A stretch of DNA of 64,000 bases, taken from the NCBI RefSeq assembly GCF_963666675.1, contig NZ_OY762929.1, positions 4,156,001 through 4,220,000 of the forward strand, written 5' to 3'. How positions within the stretch are numbered: the stretch's first letter is position 1; each line of letters begins with the position of its first letter. The translations under genes were made by a program, and so were the position numbers. This document shows positions 1 to 7,521 of the stretch, one piece after another. The notes beneath the pieces are model-generated. The model was not told where the DNA came from, ran no database searches, and saw only the letters and a program-made list of their open reading frames with translations. The stretch is from an uncultured Desulfobacter sp. (GTDB taxonomy: Bacteria > Desulfobacterota > Desulfobacteria > Desulfobacterales > Desulfobacteraceae).

Positions 1-422
1 TGAACGGAGGCCATCAACAGCCGTCCATTCACATGGGTGGGATCTTTTTCAAGGACATGCGCCGCATATTCTTCGGCTTTAAGTTTCTCCTTGGCCCCGA
101 GCAGAAGCCGGCCAAGCTCAACTTCGGCCTGGAGATTGGAAGGATCAAGCCGCAGGGTTTTGTCAAACATCTGGTAGGCCCGTTTATAATTTTTCCTTTC
201 AATTTCGACTTGACCGAGCTCAAAAAAGGCATCTGCATATTCAGGGTCGATCTGGACGGCATTTTTAAACTCCAGCTCCGCACTGGCATAATCTTTTTTT
301 CCCATCAAGGCTTTACCCTTATTTAAAAAGGCAGCCTTTTTGTCATCCGGGCTGCCGCACCCGGCAACCAGGAATAAAATCAAAACAAGAACACTGATTA
401 ATGGGTACGTTCGCTTGTTCAT
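1..422 (-). CDS. TPR-repeat lipoprotein, PrsT-like (partial, 3' end outside window)
   Basis: Reading from an ATG at 422 leftwards gives about 140 codons open to the window edge. The product begins MNKRTYPLISVLVLILFLVAGC, a classic lipoprotein signal with lipobox VAGC, so it is probably anchored to a membrane. It continues as tetratricopeptide repeats: the blocks at residues about 30-65 and 66-100 carry the A-x-F-E-x-G and Y-A-D-A type positions. TPR lipoproteins with this start are found in the PEP-CTERM/exosortase biosynthesis loci (PrsT family). The PEP-CTERM-like proteins a few kb downstream fit that, but the PrsT assignment is inference because only the N-terminal part is visible. It is transcribed divergently from the 920 gene across a 497-base gap. 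Confidence 0.75.
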   Translation of the reverse strand, partial: MNKRTYPLISVLVLILFLVAGCGSPDDKKAAFLNKGKALMGKKDYASAELEFKNAVQIDPEYADAFFELGQVEIERKNYKRAYQMFDKTLRLDPSNLQAEVELGRLLLGAKEKLKAEEYAAHVLEKDPTHVNGRLLMASV

Positions 423-919
423 ACCTTAGTCCTTTCCTTTGTCATATCGTTACGGCTTTTTAAATTCAGTGGTTCTAAAAACAATATATCCAGTTCCGGG
501 TAACCTAAGAGGTAAAAACCTCTCAACGGAAAAACAGCCCTTTAGATATGATTTTAATATGTTTGATTGATTAATCTAAAATGTGAAGTTGATTAGACGT
601 CGCCATTTGTTAACGCAAGTCACACGACACAACACAATCAAAACTTTATATTTATCTACCCGCCCATGAACAGGGGCTGAAAATAGGCACCGCACGGCCA
701 AAGACACAACGGACAGGTACGCCATAAAACCCCGCCTGCCGGACACTCACACGATTTTCACACTTTTTTTAAATTCCGCTAAACCCCTAAAAATATTTAC
801 ATCATATGTAATCTGTAATTGTAAATTTCTGTAAACCATAAAAATCATTTCACCCCACCTGTTGCCGGGCGTGGCAGGCACCGGGTTTTAAGGCTGGATA
901 CAGGAAAGGACGTGTTGTC
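423..919. promoter_or_regulatory. Divergent intergenic region with small repeats
   Basis: This 497-base AT-rich gap separates the divergent TPR lipoprotein and the 920 gene. No credible coding frame or RNA gene is seen. At 797-811 there is an inverted repeat TTACAT-cat-ATGTAA. It is followed by two direct copies of TCTGTAA at 812-818 and 828-834, sixteen bases apart, which would suit a dimeric regulator acting on the rightward gene. No clear sigma-70 or sigma-54 (GG-N10-GC) promoter was recognised. Confidence 0.35.
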
Positions 920-2182
920 ATGAAAGAAGATTTCTTTTTACCCCGGCGTTTTTCTGCTCTGATACCCGGTATCTTGTCGAAAAGCCCCATCTCCCTGGGA
1001 ATTCATCATATCCCGGGAGCGTTTCGGTTGTTGACTGTATTCTGGCCGGTTCTGTTCCTCTGCATACACAGCATAAGCCATGCCCACCCGGGCCATTACG
1101 GCAGCCCGTTCCATGCCCACCACCTTGAACAGGCCTTTGAATATGCAGAACAGGAGTACCGCATTGTCTTCGTGCATGTGAGTGCTGCCGGGGGTAAACG
1201 ATTGCAGTTTTTCAGGTGGCCCGGCGATGCCAATGCCCACCTGATTGATCTGCTGGTCCGGGAAACGGTGATCGTGGAACTGGATGCCGCTGAAAATGCT
1301 GACGAACTTGGGGACTACGACATTGCGGCGCCCCAAATCCTGCTGATCAACCCGGACGGCTCGCTGATTCAACATATAGATGCAAACCTGCCTGTACCGG
1401 TACTCAACGCGACACTCAATAAAATCCTCACCGGACAGGATGCCGTGGAAAGGGCCCGGCTCAATCTTGAAAGCAAAGGGGAAGAGGATTTTTTCTCCCG
1501 GGAGCGGCTGGCCGCAGCCCTGGGCAATGCAGGCCGGACCCGGGAAGCCGCCGGGATTTATACATGGTGTGCAAGGCAGTGCATCGACAACACATCCCTG
1601 GCTGCTCTGGGCCGCCGCCCCAAGGTGTTTGCCGCAATTGCCCAATTTGCCCAAAGCAGTAATGAAATCCAGGATCTTTTAGAGAACGTTCTGGACAGTG
1701 CCGAATCAGCCGTGGCCTTCAAACCCGATGATGCCGGCCTGTCCAAGGATCTTGTACAGATTTACGAGCGCGGAAACCAGGCCCGGGCCCAAAAATTTTT
1801 TGATCAGCTTCCCCAGGACAGCGTTGCACGCCACGGGCTTTTGGATTTTCTGTTTGATGACCTGATTGAACAGGGCCGTTACCCGGAGGTGATCAAACTC
1901 ATTGATCCGGCCCAGGCGTTCAAAGGAGAGGTGGCTCAGTATCGGCGCAATCGTATTCTGCGGCCGGCAGCGGCGGAACAGGGCCGCGGCCGGGGCACAC
2001 GCTCTTTTGTTGTCCAGCGCGCCACAGGGTTAGTCCAGGCCCTGGCGGGCACCGGAAAAAATGATAAAGCCAAAGATCTCATACAAAATATCATGGCATT
2101 CGACTCAAAACCTGCCACCCAAAAAGCACTGGAACAACGTCTTTATAAAGTGGGCCGCACCGATCTTTTGCAGACAAAATAG
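920..2182 (+). CDS. Exported thioredoxin-fold / TPR-like protein without redox cysteines
   Basis: A 420-residue protein of unknown function. A hydrophobic stretch at about residues 35-55, ending in SHAHPGH, looks like a signal or membrane anchor. Residues about 70-175 resemble a thioredoxin-like fold of the DUF255/thioredoxin_7 type: a helix, VFVHVSA, a V-x-V-E-L-D strand, then the P-x-x-L-L-x-x-P-D-G turn. The usual CxxC is replaced by FRWP, so a redox role is unlikely. Residues about 190-415 are helical and TPR-like. The stop lies 51 bases before the ATG of the secreted phosphoesterase at 2234, so the two are probably co-transcribed. A poor AAAGGA ribosome site precedes the ATG at 920. Confidence 0.6.
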   Translation: MKEDFFLPRRFSALIPGILSKSPISLGIHHIPGAFRLLTVFWPVLFLCIHSISHAHPGHYGSPFHAHHLEQAFEYAEQEYRIVFVHVSAAGGKRLQFFRWPGDANAHLIDLLVRETVIVELDAAENADELGDYDIAAPQILLINPDGSLIQHIDANLPVPVLNATLNKILTGQDAVERARLNLESKGEEDFFSRERLAAALGNAGRTREAAGIYTWCARQCIDNTSLAALGRRPKVFAAIAQFAQSSNEIQDLLENVLDSAESAVAFKPDDAGLSKDLVQIYERGNQARAQKFFDQLPQDSVARHGLLDFLFDDLIEQGRYPEVIKLIDPAQAFKGEVAQYRRNRILRPAAAEQGRGRGTRSFVVQRATGLVQALAGTGKNDKAKDLIQNIMAFDSKPATQKALEQRLYKVGRTDLLQTK

Positions 2183-2233
2183 ACCATGGACACCCCCAAC
2201 AATGGCAAACGTTTCAACGGCGGAGACAAAAAC

Positions 2234-4723
2234 ATGAAAAAATCACTGATTGCCCTTTTTGCCGCAACCATTTTATACACATCAGGCACAGAGCCGGCTG
2301 TTGCAGAGGATTTCACGGTAATCGCCCTGCCGGACACCCAGAATTACAGTGAACACTATCCTGAAATCTACACCAGCCAGACCCAGTGGATCGTGGACAG
2401 CGCCAATACGCTCAACACTCAATTTGTCACCCATCTGGGAGATATTGTAAACAATGCGGCAACCGCCTTTGAGTGGGCCAACGCAGTCAACGCCATGGAC
2501 ATCCTGGATAATGCGGATATGCCCTACGGGACCTGTGTGGGCAACCATGACATTCATTATCCAGGCGATTACTATGACCCCGACGGCGAGAACTATCTTA
2601 CCCGGTTTTCACCGGATAATTATGCAGACAAATCCTGGTTCGGCGGGGCATCCCCCAGCGGCCTGAGCAATTACCAGATCGTCACGGTGGATGGCAAAGG
2701 GTATCTGTTCATGCACATTCTGGTTGAAACACCGCCCCAGGAACTGGCCTGGGCCCAGGAGATCCTTAACGACAACCAGGACAAACCGACCTGGGTCAGC
2801 ACCCACCGTTATCTGTTCAACTGGTCCATACTCGGGGCCGGACGGTATGATGATTTCAACTACACCTTTGAAGGCGCTTACCGGGATGACGGCATTCCCG
2901 CGGACAGTTTCTATCACAATTTTGTGGCGGCCAACCGGCAGATCTACATGGTCTACTGCGGTCACAACCATGCAGAATACCGCCAGACCAGCACCAACAA
3001 CTTCGGGCTGACGGTTCATGAGGTCCTGGCGGATTACCAGGATGGGGACAACGGCGGTGACGGATACCTGCGCATCAATACCATCAAACCCGATGACGAC
3101 CGGATAGATGTCAAAACCTACTCTTCCTACCGGAATAGTTACGAAACCGATGGCGACAGCCAATTCACTTTGTCCGTCAATTTTGATGACTACACGTCGA
3201 ATTCACCGGTCCTGAGCTTCCGGCAGGGGGTTGACGGGTACGCCGGCGCCGTGGATACCTATGTCAGTGAAAATAACAGCGGCGCAAGCTATGGGAGCAG
3301 CGGCACCGTTGTTGTGGATAACGACACGGAGAACTCACTGTGGGGTGATGATGAAGCCCAGGGGCTGCTGAAGTTCGGTGATATCTTCCAGGGTGCAGTG
3401 CTGGAGGGTGACGATCCCCCCACCCGGATTCCTTTGGGTGCAACCATTACAAACGCGGTGATGACAATAACCCTGGTCGACGATGTGGATTCACCAAGCT
3501 GCAGCGGGCTGGATTTTAATGTGCACCGGCTCGCCAGGGACTGGAATGAATCCTCAACCTGGAATTCCCTTGGCAGCGGCATCTCCACGGGTTCATCCTC
3601 GGAGGTGGACACCACCATTCTAGGCTCTTTTGCAGGCGACAATGATCCGGACAGTGATTACAGCCGCACTGTGGATGTAACCTCCGCTGTCCGGGACTGG
3701 TCCAACGGCAGCGCCAATTACGGATTTGTCATCACCTCCGAGGATATCAGCTGGTGCGACGACGGCGTTGAGATCAAGTCATCGAATAACAGTTCCACGG
3801 CGGAACGCCCCATGCTTACGGTATCATTCACCTACACCGTCACCAATGTTGAACCCACAGTCACCCAGGTCTTGACAGCCGCCCCCGCCCAGGTCAACGA
3901 AGGAGAGGAATCAATTCTGACCCTAGCCGCCGAGGATCCCAATGCCCAGGACCCGCTGATTTTTTGGCTGGAAGGCCAAGAGATCGGGTATGCCACGGGG
4001 TCCGGGTCAGTGGAACACGCCGTCTTGTTCGAGGACGAAGGCACCTACACCTTTTCCGCCCGGATCGAAGATGATGAAGCGATTGTGGATGCAGGCACCG
4101 TAACTGTTGTTGTGAACAACCTGCCCCCGGTGATCACCGACTTAACTTCGGATTTGACCGTGGATGCAGGCAGAATATTTACCTATGCAGTTCAGGCATC
4201 CGACCCCGGGGTCTATGACACCATTACCACTGCCTGGGACCTGGATGACAACGGGGCCTATGATGACGATGAAGGCACCGAAGGCACTGCGTGGTTCAGC
4301 ACAACAGGAGAACATATTGTCCGTGTAAAGGTTGAGGACAATGACGGAGCTGAAACGGTGGATGAATTTATTGTGACCGTGGTGGACATTGCCGCAGACG
4401 GTGATTTTGACAATGACGGCGACAGCGTTGACACAACAACCCATGTCTTCACCGACGCCGATGATGAGACCGCCTTTGAATTCTGCATGGCAGGTTCCGG
4501 TGTTACACCTGCCCCACCCGCCCCCTATGATGCCGTAAACTGCTTATCCGCCTTTGATGCGGATAATGACGGGGATGTGGACAGCGATGACGAAAACGAC
4601 CTGCTCGGTATTGAAACCGTGACACCGGTACCGGCCATAGGTATCGCCGGACTGCTTTTGACCGCACTTATCATTTTAGCCATCGGCGTGTATGGCCTGG
4701 ATCGAAGAACAGGGAAACAATAA
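2234..4723 (+). CDS. Secreted multidomain metallophosphoesterase with DNRLRE, PKD and C-terminal anchor
   Basis: An 829-residue exported protein. I chose the ATG at 2234 because it opens a clean signal peptide (MKKSLIALFAATILYTSG, cleavage near AVA-ED) and has GGAG ten bases upstream; a longer in-frame start at 2186 lacks this. Residues about 25-270 are a calcineurin-like phosphoesterase with metal motifs D34-x-Q, GD at 69-70, GNHD at 103-106 and GHNH near 243. Residues about 339-533 form a DNRLRE/CBM96-type beta domain, followed by two PKD-like domains (about 539-719). Next comes an Asp-rich, dockerin-like calcium region (DADNDGDVDSDD). It ends with VPAIG, a hydrophobic helix and DRR, a sorting-type tail. 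The substrate is unknown; an extracellular phosphate-ester or nucleic-acid hydrolase is likely. Confidence 0.85.
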   Translation: MKKSLIALFAATILYTSGTEPAVAEDFTVIALPDTQNYSEHYPEIYTSQTQWIVDSANTLNTQFVTHLGDIVNNAATAFEWANAVNAMDILDNADMPYGTCVGNHDIHYPGDYYDPDGENYLTRFSPDNYADKSWFGGASPSGLSNYQIVTVDGKGYLFMHILVETPPQELAWAQEILNDNQDKPTWVSTHRYLFNWSILGAGRYDDFNYTFEGAYRDDGIPADSFYHNFVAANRQIYMVYCGHNHAEYRQTSTNNFGLTVHEVLADYQDGDNGGDGYLRINTIKPDDDRIDVKTYSSYRNSYETDGDSQFTLSVNFDDYTSNSPVLSFRQGVDGYAGAVDTYVSENNSGASYGSSGTVVVDNDTENSLWGDDEAQGLLKFGDIFQGAVLEGDDPPTRIPLGATITNAVMTITLVDDVDSPSCSGLDFNVHRLARDWNESSTWNSLGSGISTGSSSEVDTTILGSFAGDNDPDSDYSRTVDVTSAVRDWSNGSANYGFVITSEDISWCDDGVEIKSSNNSSTAERPMLTVSFTYTVTNVEPTVTQVLTAAPAQVNEGEESILTLAAEDPNAQDPLIFWLEGQEIGYATGSGSVEHAVLFEDEGTYTFSARIEDDEAIVDAGTVTVVVNNLPPVITDLTSDLTVDAGRIFTYAVQASDPGVYDTITTAWDLDDNGAYDDDEGTEGTAWFSTTGEHIVRVKVEDNDGAETVDEFIVTVVDIAADGDFDNDGDSVDTTTHVFTDADDETAFEFCMAGSGVTPAPPAPYDAVNCLSAFDADNDGDVDSDDENDLLGIETVTPVPAIGIAGLLLTALIILAIGVYGLDRRTGKQ

Positions 4724-4799
4724 GCATCAAAAGTTCATCTATTGGGCTTTTTTTATATTACTGTCAATAAAACTAAAAGTTGAAAAAAAGGAAAAGTTT

Positions 4800-5345
4800 A
4801 TGGGGAAAAAATTTTTATTAGCTGTGGCATTCATACTGTTGTTGTCATGCGCACCTGCATACGCAGACATGAGCTTAACCATTGCGCCTTCACAGCAGAC
4901 AATTGGAATCGGAGAGACCGCAGAGGTTGATATTATTCTCAGCGGGTTGGTTGATGACCCTGAATTGACTGAGTTTTGGGTTGAGATTTCTTATGATGAA
5001 ACGATCTTGAGCTTTGGAAGAGGAACCCTAAATGTAGAAGCCGATGAGACGGAGATTTATGAGAGGAGCCCTGGATGGGTCAATATCTCGGTACGCGAGA
5101 TCGTAACCAATCCCCAGCCATACCCGGAATGGAGCCTGGCTACACTAACGTTTTCAGGCAAAGAGACAGGAACAAGTCTGCTTGAGCTCAACGAAGCAGC
5201 AGACTTTTGGGATGGCGTTCAACTTACGATTACGACATTTAACAATAGTACAATAACGGTTGTGCCGATTCCAGGTTCATGTTTGCTGCTACTGAGCAGT
5301 TTGGGGGTTATGGGGTTGGCAAGAAGAGTAAAAAATATCCAATAA
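4800..5345 (+). CDS. Small exported cohesin-like protein with PEP-CTERM-like tail
   Basis: A 181-residue protein. The ATG at 4800 follows AAAGGAAAAG and opens the signal peptide MGKKFLLAVAFILLLSC with cleavage near AYA-DM. The mature part (about 24-150) has a cohesin-like beta-sandwich pattern: a start like L-x-I-x-P, then G-x-x-x-x-V-D-I-I-L-S-G and FWVEISYD. Similar domains are common in PEP-CTERM proteins. The C-terminus is VPIPGSCLLLLSSLGVMGLA followed by RR, a good match to the Pro-rich motif, hydrophobic helix and basic tail recognised by exosortase. Codon use is more AT-rich than in the phosphoesterase upstream. It lies 76 bases downstream of that gene and ends at a clear terminator. 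Confidence 0.75.
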   Translation: MGKKFLLAVAFILLLSCAPAYADMSLTIAPSQQTIGIGETAEVDIILSGLVDDPELTEFWVEISYDETILSFGRGTLNVEADETEIYERSPGWVNISVREIVTNPQPYPEWSLATLTFSGKETGTSLLELNEAADFWDGVQLTITTFNNSTITVVPIPGSCLLLLSSLGVMGLARRVKNIQ

Positions 5346-5347
5346 AA

Positions 5348-5382
5348 AGCAGGGCTGCCCCAGCCCTGCTTTTTTTATTTTT
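5348..5382 (+). terminator. Rho-independent terminator
   Basis: The hairpin AGCAGGGCTG-cccc-AGCCCTGCT is followed by a run of seven T and further T-rich bases. It lies two bases after the stop of the cohesin-like gene and closes that transcript. Confidence 0.9.
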
Positions 5383-5408
5383 CCGGGCTTGGTTCTAACG
5401 TCGACCAT

Positions 5409-5468
5409 TGTAGGGGCAGGTCCCTGTGCCTGCCCTAACGGGGGCAACCACAGGGGATTGCCCCTACA
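5409..5468. repeat. 60-bp palindromic dispersed-type repeat
   Basis: The element begins TGTAGGGGCA and ends TGCCCCTACA. Between the ends, nested complementary blocks (GGCAGG / CCTGCC, GGGGCAACC / GGATTGCCCC) allow a long imperfect stem. GTAGGGGC-ended palindromes of this kind occur as multicopy intergenic repeats in several bacterial genomes, so it is probably a REP or MITE-like unit. Only one copy is in the window. Confidence 0.6.
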
Positions 5469-5679
5469 GAAGGTGGCCGAGCTTATGATCAAACCCATTT
5501 TTCCAATGGTATTCCATCTTTATTCCGGAAACAGATAACTTTCTTTATCTCATGGGCTGCATTGATCTTAAATAAAAAGATCAATATGTTGCTAAAAACC
5601 CGCGTGGCCTTCCTAATAATTCCTTTAAAAAATTTTAATATTCAACTCATTTTCAGCTCACATAAAACTGATAATCACC

Positions 5680-5795
5680 TGCGTGCCATCAGTAATAAAG
5701 CCAAACCCCGGGAGACCGGGGGACGGAAAGCTTTAGGGGTCTTAAACCGTGAGTTTCTTCTCAAACTTTTAAGACGGCCGGCTGCCTGGGGCCAG
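5680..5795 (+). promoter_or_regulatory. Cyclic-di-GMP-I (GEMM-I) riboswitch, copy 1
   Basis: The leader of the first PEP-CTERM-like paralogue matches the GEMM-I layout. AAAGCCAAACC leads into a stem CCCCGG / CCGGGG capped by a GAGA (GNRA) tetraloop. Next comes the hallmark GGACGGAAAGC, then a second stem GTCTTAAA / TTTAAGAC with an inner TGAG / CTCA, then GGCCGGCTGCC. In my alignment the ligand-reading position equivalent to G20 is G, the form expected for c-di-GMP; A at this position marks the cGAMP-responsive variants. The putative closing stem is short (TCAG / CTGG). No intrinsic terminator separates it from the ATG at 5837, so control may be translational. Confidence 0.85.
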
Positions 5796-5836
5796 ATTAT
5801 TTTAAAATTTGATTAAATATTTTTAAGGAGAAGAAA

Positions 5837-6526
5837 ATGAAACGGATATTGTTAGCATTGGCAGCTGTTTTTTTAATTGCCGTCAGTGCCCAGGCAGAGG
5901 TTGTGGCAAATTGGGACATGTCCGGAGAACCCGGTTTCCAGACGTACACAGCCGCCGGGGGGACGCTTGATTACATTGAAGCCTTTAATATGGTTCGGGG
6001 TGACGGATTAGGGGGAAGGTCAGGGGCTGATTCTCTAAATTCAAAAGGATGGAAGGGTTCAGAGGCCGGCGATTATATAGAATTCGGTTTTTCTGTGGCA
6101 GACGGTTATGAGATTACATTGTCCGAGTTGTGGCTCGGGACTAGATCTTCCAACACCGGTCCCGGATCCATTGGTGTGTATATTTCTGTGGATGCATTCA
6201 CTACGCCCGTAGAGATCCTAACACAGGAAGGTGAAGTATACGAAAACAACATCATCGACCTGAGCGGACTGGATGCCGTTTCCGGTGATTTTTACATCCG
6301 GTTGTCTGAATACGGTGATACCCGGGCCAATGGTTATGGTGCGACAGCCGGCACCGGTACTTTCCGTATCACGAACTACGATAGCTGCGGCACCAATACG
6401 AATGTACAGTTTGTCGGAACCGTTACAGCTTCTGGTGCAGCTTCTCCGGTGCCCGTCCCCAATGCAATAATCCTCCTTGGATGCGGCCTAATGGGAGTGG
6501 CAGGCATCAAAAGAAAGGACTGTTAG
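5837..6526 (+). CDS. PEP-CTERM-like surface protein, paralogue 1
   Basis: A 229-residue exported protein. The signal peptide is MKRILLALAAVFLIAVSAQA, and the ribosome site AAGGAG lies eight bases upstream of the ATG. The mature region (21-195) is beta-rich with no enzymatic motif, typical of PEP-CTERM cargo. The tail PVPVPNAIILLGCGLMGVAG, followed by IKRK, has the Pro-rich motif, hydrophobic helix and basic end of an exosortase substrate, in a VPVPNA variant carrying Cys in the helix. It is preceded by a GEMM-I riboswitch and followed by a paralogous riboswitch-gene unit, so its production is probably tied to c-di-GMP. Function is unknown; a structural or adhesive surface role is inferred. 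Confidence 0.85.
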   Translation: MKRILLALAAVFLIAVSAQAEVVANWDMSGEPGFQTYTAAGGTLDYIEAFNMVRGDGLGGRSGADSLNSKGWKGSEAGDYIEFGFSVADGYEITLSELWLGTRSSNTGPGSIGVYISVDAFTTPVEILTQEGEVYENNIIDLSGLDAVSGDFYIRLSEYGDTRANGYGATAGTGTFRITNYDSCGTNTNVQFVGTVTASGAASPVPVPNAIILLGCGLMGVAGIKRKDC

Positions 6527-6640
6527 GCCCTTTTAATTAAATCAGAATACCGCACTAAAATACCGCCAAACTTTCTAACAACGCCTTTAAAAATTTTTAA
6601 TTTTCAGGTCATTTTTGACTCACATAAAAATGCTATCCAG

Positions 6641-6752
6641 TTGCAAGTCTTCAGTATAAAGCCAAACTCCGGGTGACCGGAGGACGGAAAGCTTTAGGGG
6701 TCTTAAACCGTGAGTTCCTGCTCAAATTAAGATGGCCGGCTGCCTGGGACCA
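6641..6752 (+). promoter_or_regulatory. Cyclic-di-GMP-I (GEMM-I) riboswitch, copy 2
   Basis: This is a second copy of the same RNA fold upstream of the second paralogue. AAAGCCAAACT is followed by the stem CTCCGG / CCGGAG with a GTGA tetraloop, then GGACGGAAAGC, GTCTTAA / TTAAGAT with inner TGAG / CTCA, and GGCCGGCTGCC. Compared with copy 1, a C-G pair has become T-A in the first stem and the loop changed GAGA to GTGA. These are compensatory and fold-preserving changes that support a real RNA structure. No terminator lies between it and the GTG at 6797. Confidence 0.85.
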
Positions 6753-6796
6753 GATCATTATAGGAACTTGACTTTGAAAATTTTAAGGAGAAGAAA

Positions 6797-7438
6797 GTGA
6801 AACGGTTATTTTTAGTATTGGCAGCAATGATTTTGATGGCAGGAAGTGCCCAAGCATATGAGGTTAGTTACGGCTGGGAAGACGGTGGTACAATCTTAGG
6901 TAGTTATAAAGATATCACTGCCACAAACCAAGAGGATATTGTTCATAGTGGTGATAGCGCTCTGGAATTAGTTGACGGTAGTGCATCCGGTACTCCCCAG
7001 GCATTTGTCGGCTGGATAAATGGCCTCACCGACGGTGACGTGGTTACGGCAGGTTTCTGGGTATATGATACCACATTGGGTGCTTCTCCTTCAGGTCGTA
7101 TCTGGGGACATTATACCGACGACGAAACAAACATTGACAGCTATGTCGCCAGCGCAAGCGGAAACTACAGTTACGGCGATGTCAGTGGGTGGAACTATTT
7201 GGAGTATACTTGGACCTTTGATTCCGCCGAAGGTACCCAGAACGGCTTGGTCATTGAAGCCAGAACTTACTCTAGTGCCGGTGATACCGTCTGGATTGAC
7301 GATCTGACCATCACCGCACCGGAAACAGCAACGATTCTTACTCCGGCAACCGCTTCAACGGTGCCTGTACCCAACGCGCTAATCCTTCTGGGATGCGGCC
7401 TGATCGGCCTGGCCGGCATCAAAAGACAGATTAGTTAG
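6797..7438 (+). CDS. PEP-CTERM-like surface protein, paralogue 2
   Basis: A 213-residue exported protein starting at a GTG with AAGGAG eight bases upstream. The signal peptide MKRLFLVLAAMILMAGSAQA and the tail VPVPNALILLGCGLIGLAG, followed by IKRQ, are close to those of the 5837 gene. The mature beta-rich domain has diverged strongly: it contains a carbohydrate-binding-like pattern (GWNYLEYTW, TVWIDDLTI) of the jelly-roll type seen in many surface proteins. The conserved leader and ends around a diverged middle suggest a tandem duplication followed by diversification. It is probably c-di-GMP-responsive through its own riboswitch. Confidence 0.85.
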   Translation: MKRLFLVLAAMILMAGSAQAYEVSYGWEDGGTILGSYKDITATNQEDIVHSGDSALELVDGSASGTPQAFVGWINGLTDGDVVTAGFWVYDTTLGASPSGRIWGHYTDDETNIDSYVASASGNYSYGDVSGWNYLEYTWTFDSAEGTQNGLVIEARTYSSAGDTVWIDDLTITAPETATILTPATASTVPVPNALILLGCGLIGLAGIKRQIS

Positions 7439-7459
7439 GCACAATTATAATTAAATATA

Positions 7460-7503
7460 AGGGACAGTGGGGAGGTTAAAAACGCCCTCTGTCCCTTTTT
7501 TTT
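7460..7503 (+). terminator. Rho-independent terminator
   Basis: AGGGACAG pairs with CTGTCCCT across an 18-21 base loop region and is followed by eight or more T. It separates the PEP-CTERM-like pair from the large phosphoesterase at 7522. Confidence 0.9.
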
Positions 7504-7521
7504 ATTGAAAGGGAACTTATC

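Noticed and set aside
938..1654. 238-residue antisense open frame
   Set aside because: Opposite the thioredoxin-fold gene; no signal, motif or ribosome site.
5562..5816. 84-residue open frame upstream of the first PEP-CTERM-like gene
   Set aside because: It runs through riboswitch 1, has no ribosome site, and its sequence is explained by RNA structure.
5680..6752. Reading the two riboswitches as cGAMP-specific (GEMM-Ib)
   Set aside because: The specificity position aligns with G rather than A in both copies. The alignment was by eye, so the alternative is unlikely but not excluded.
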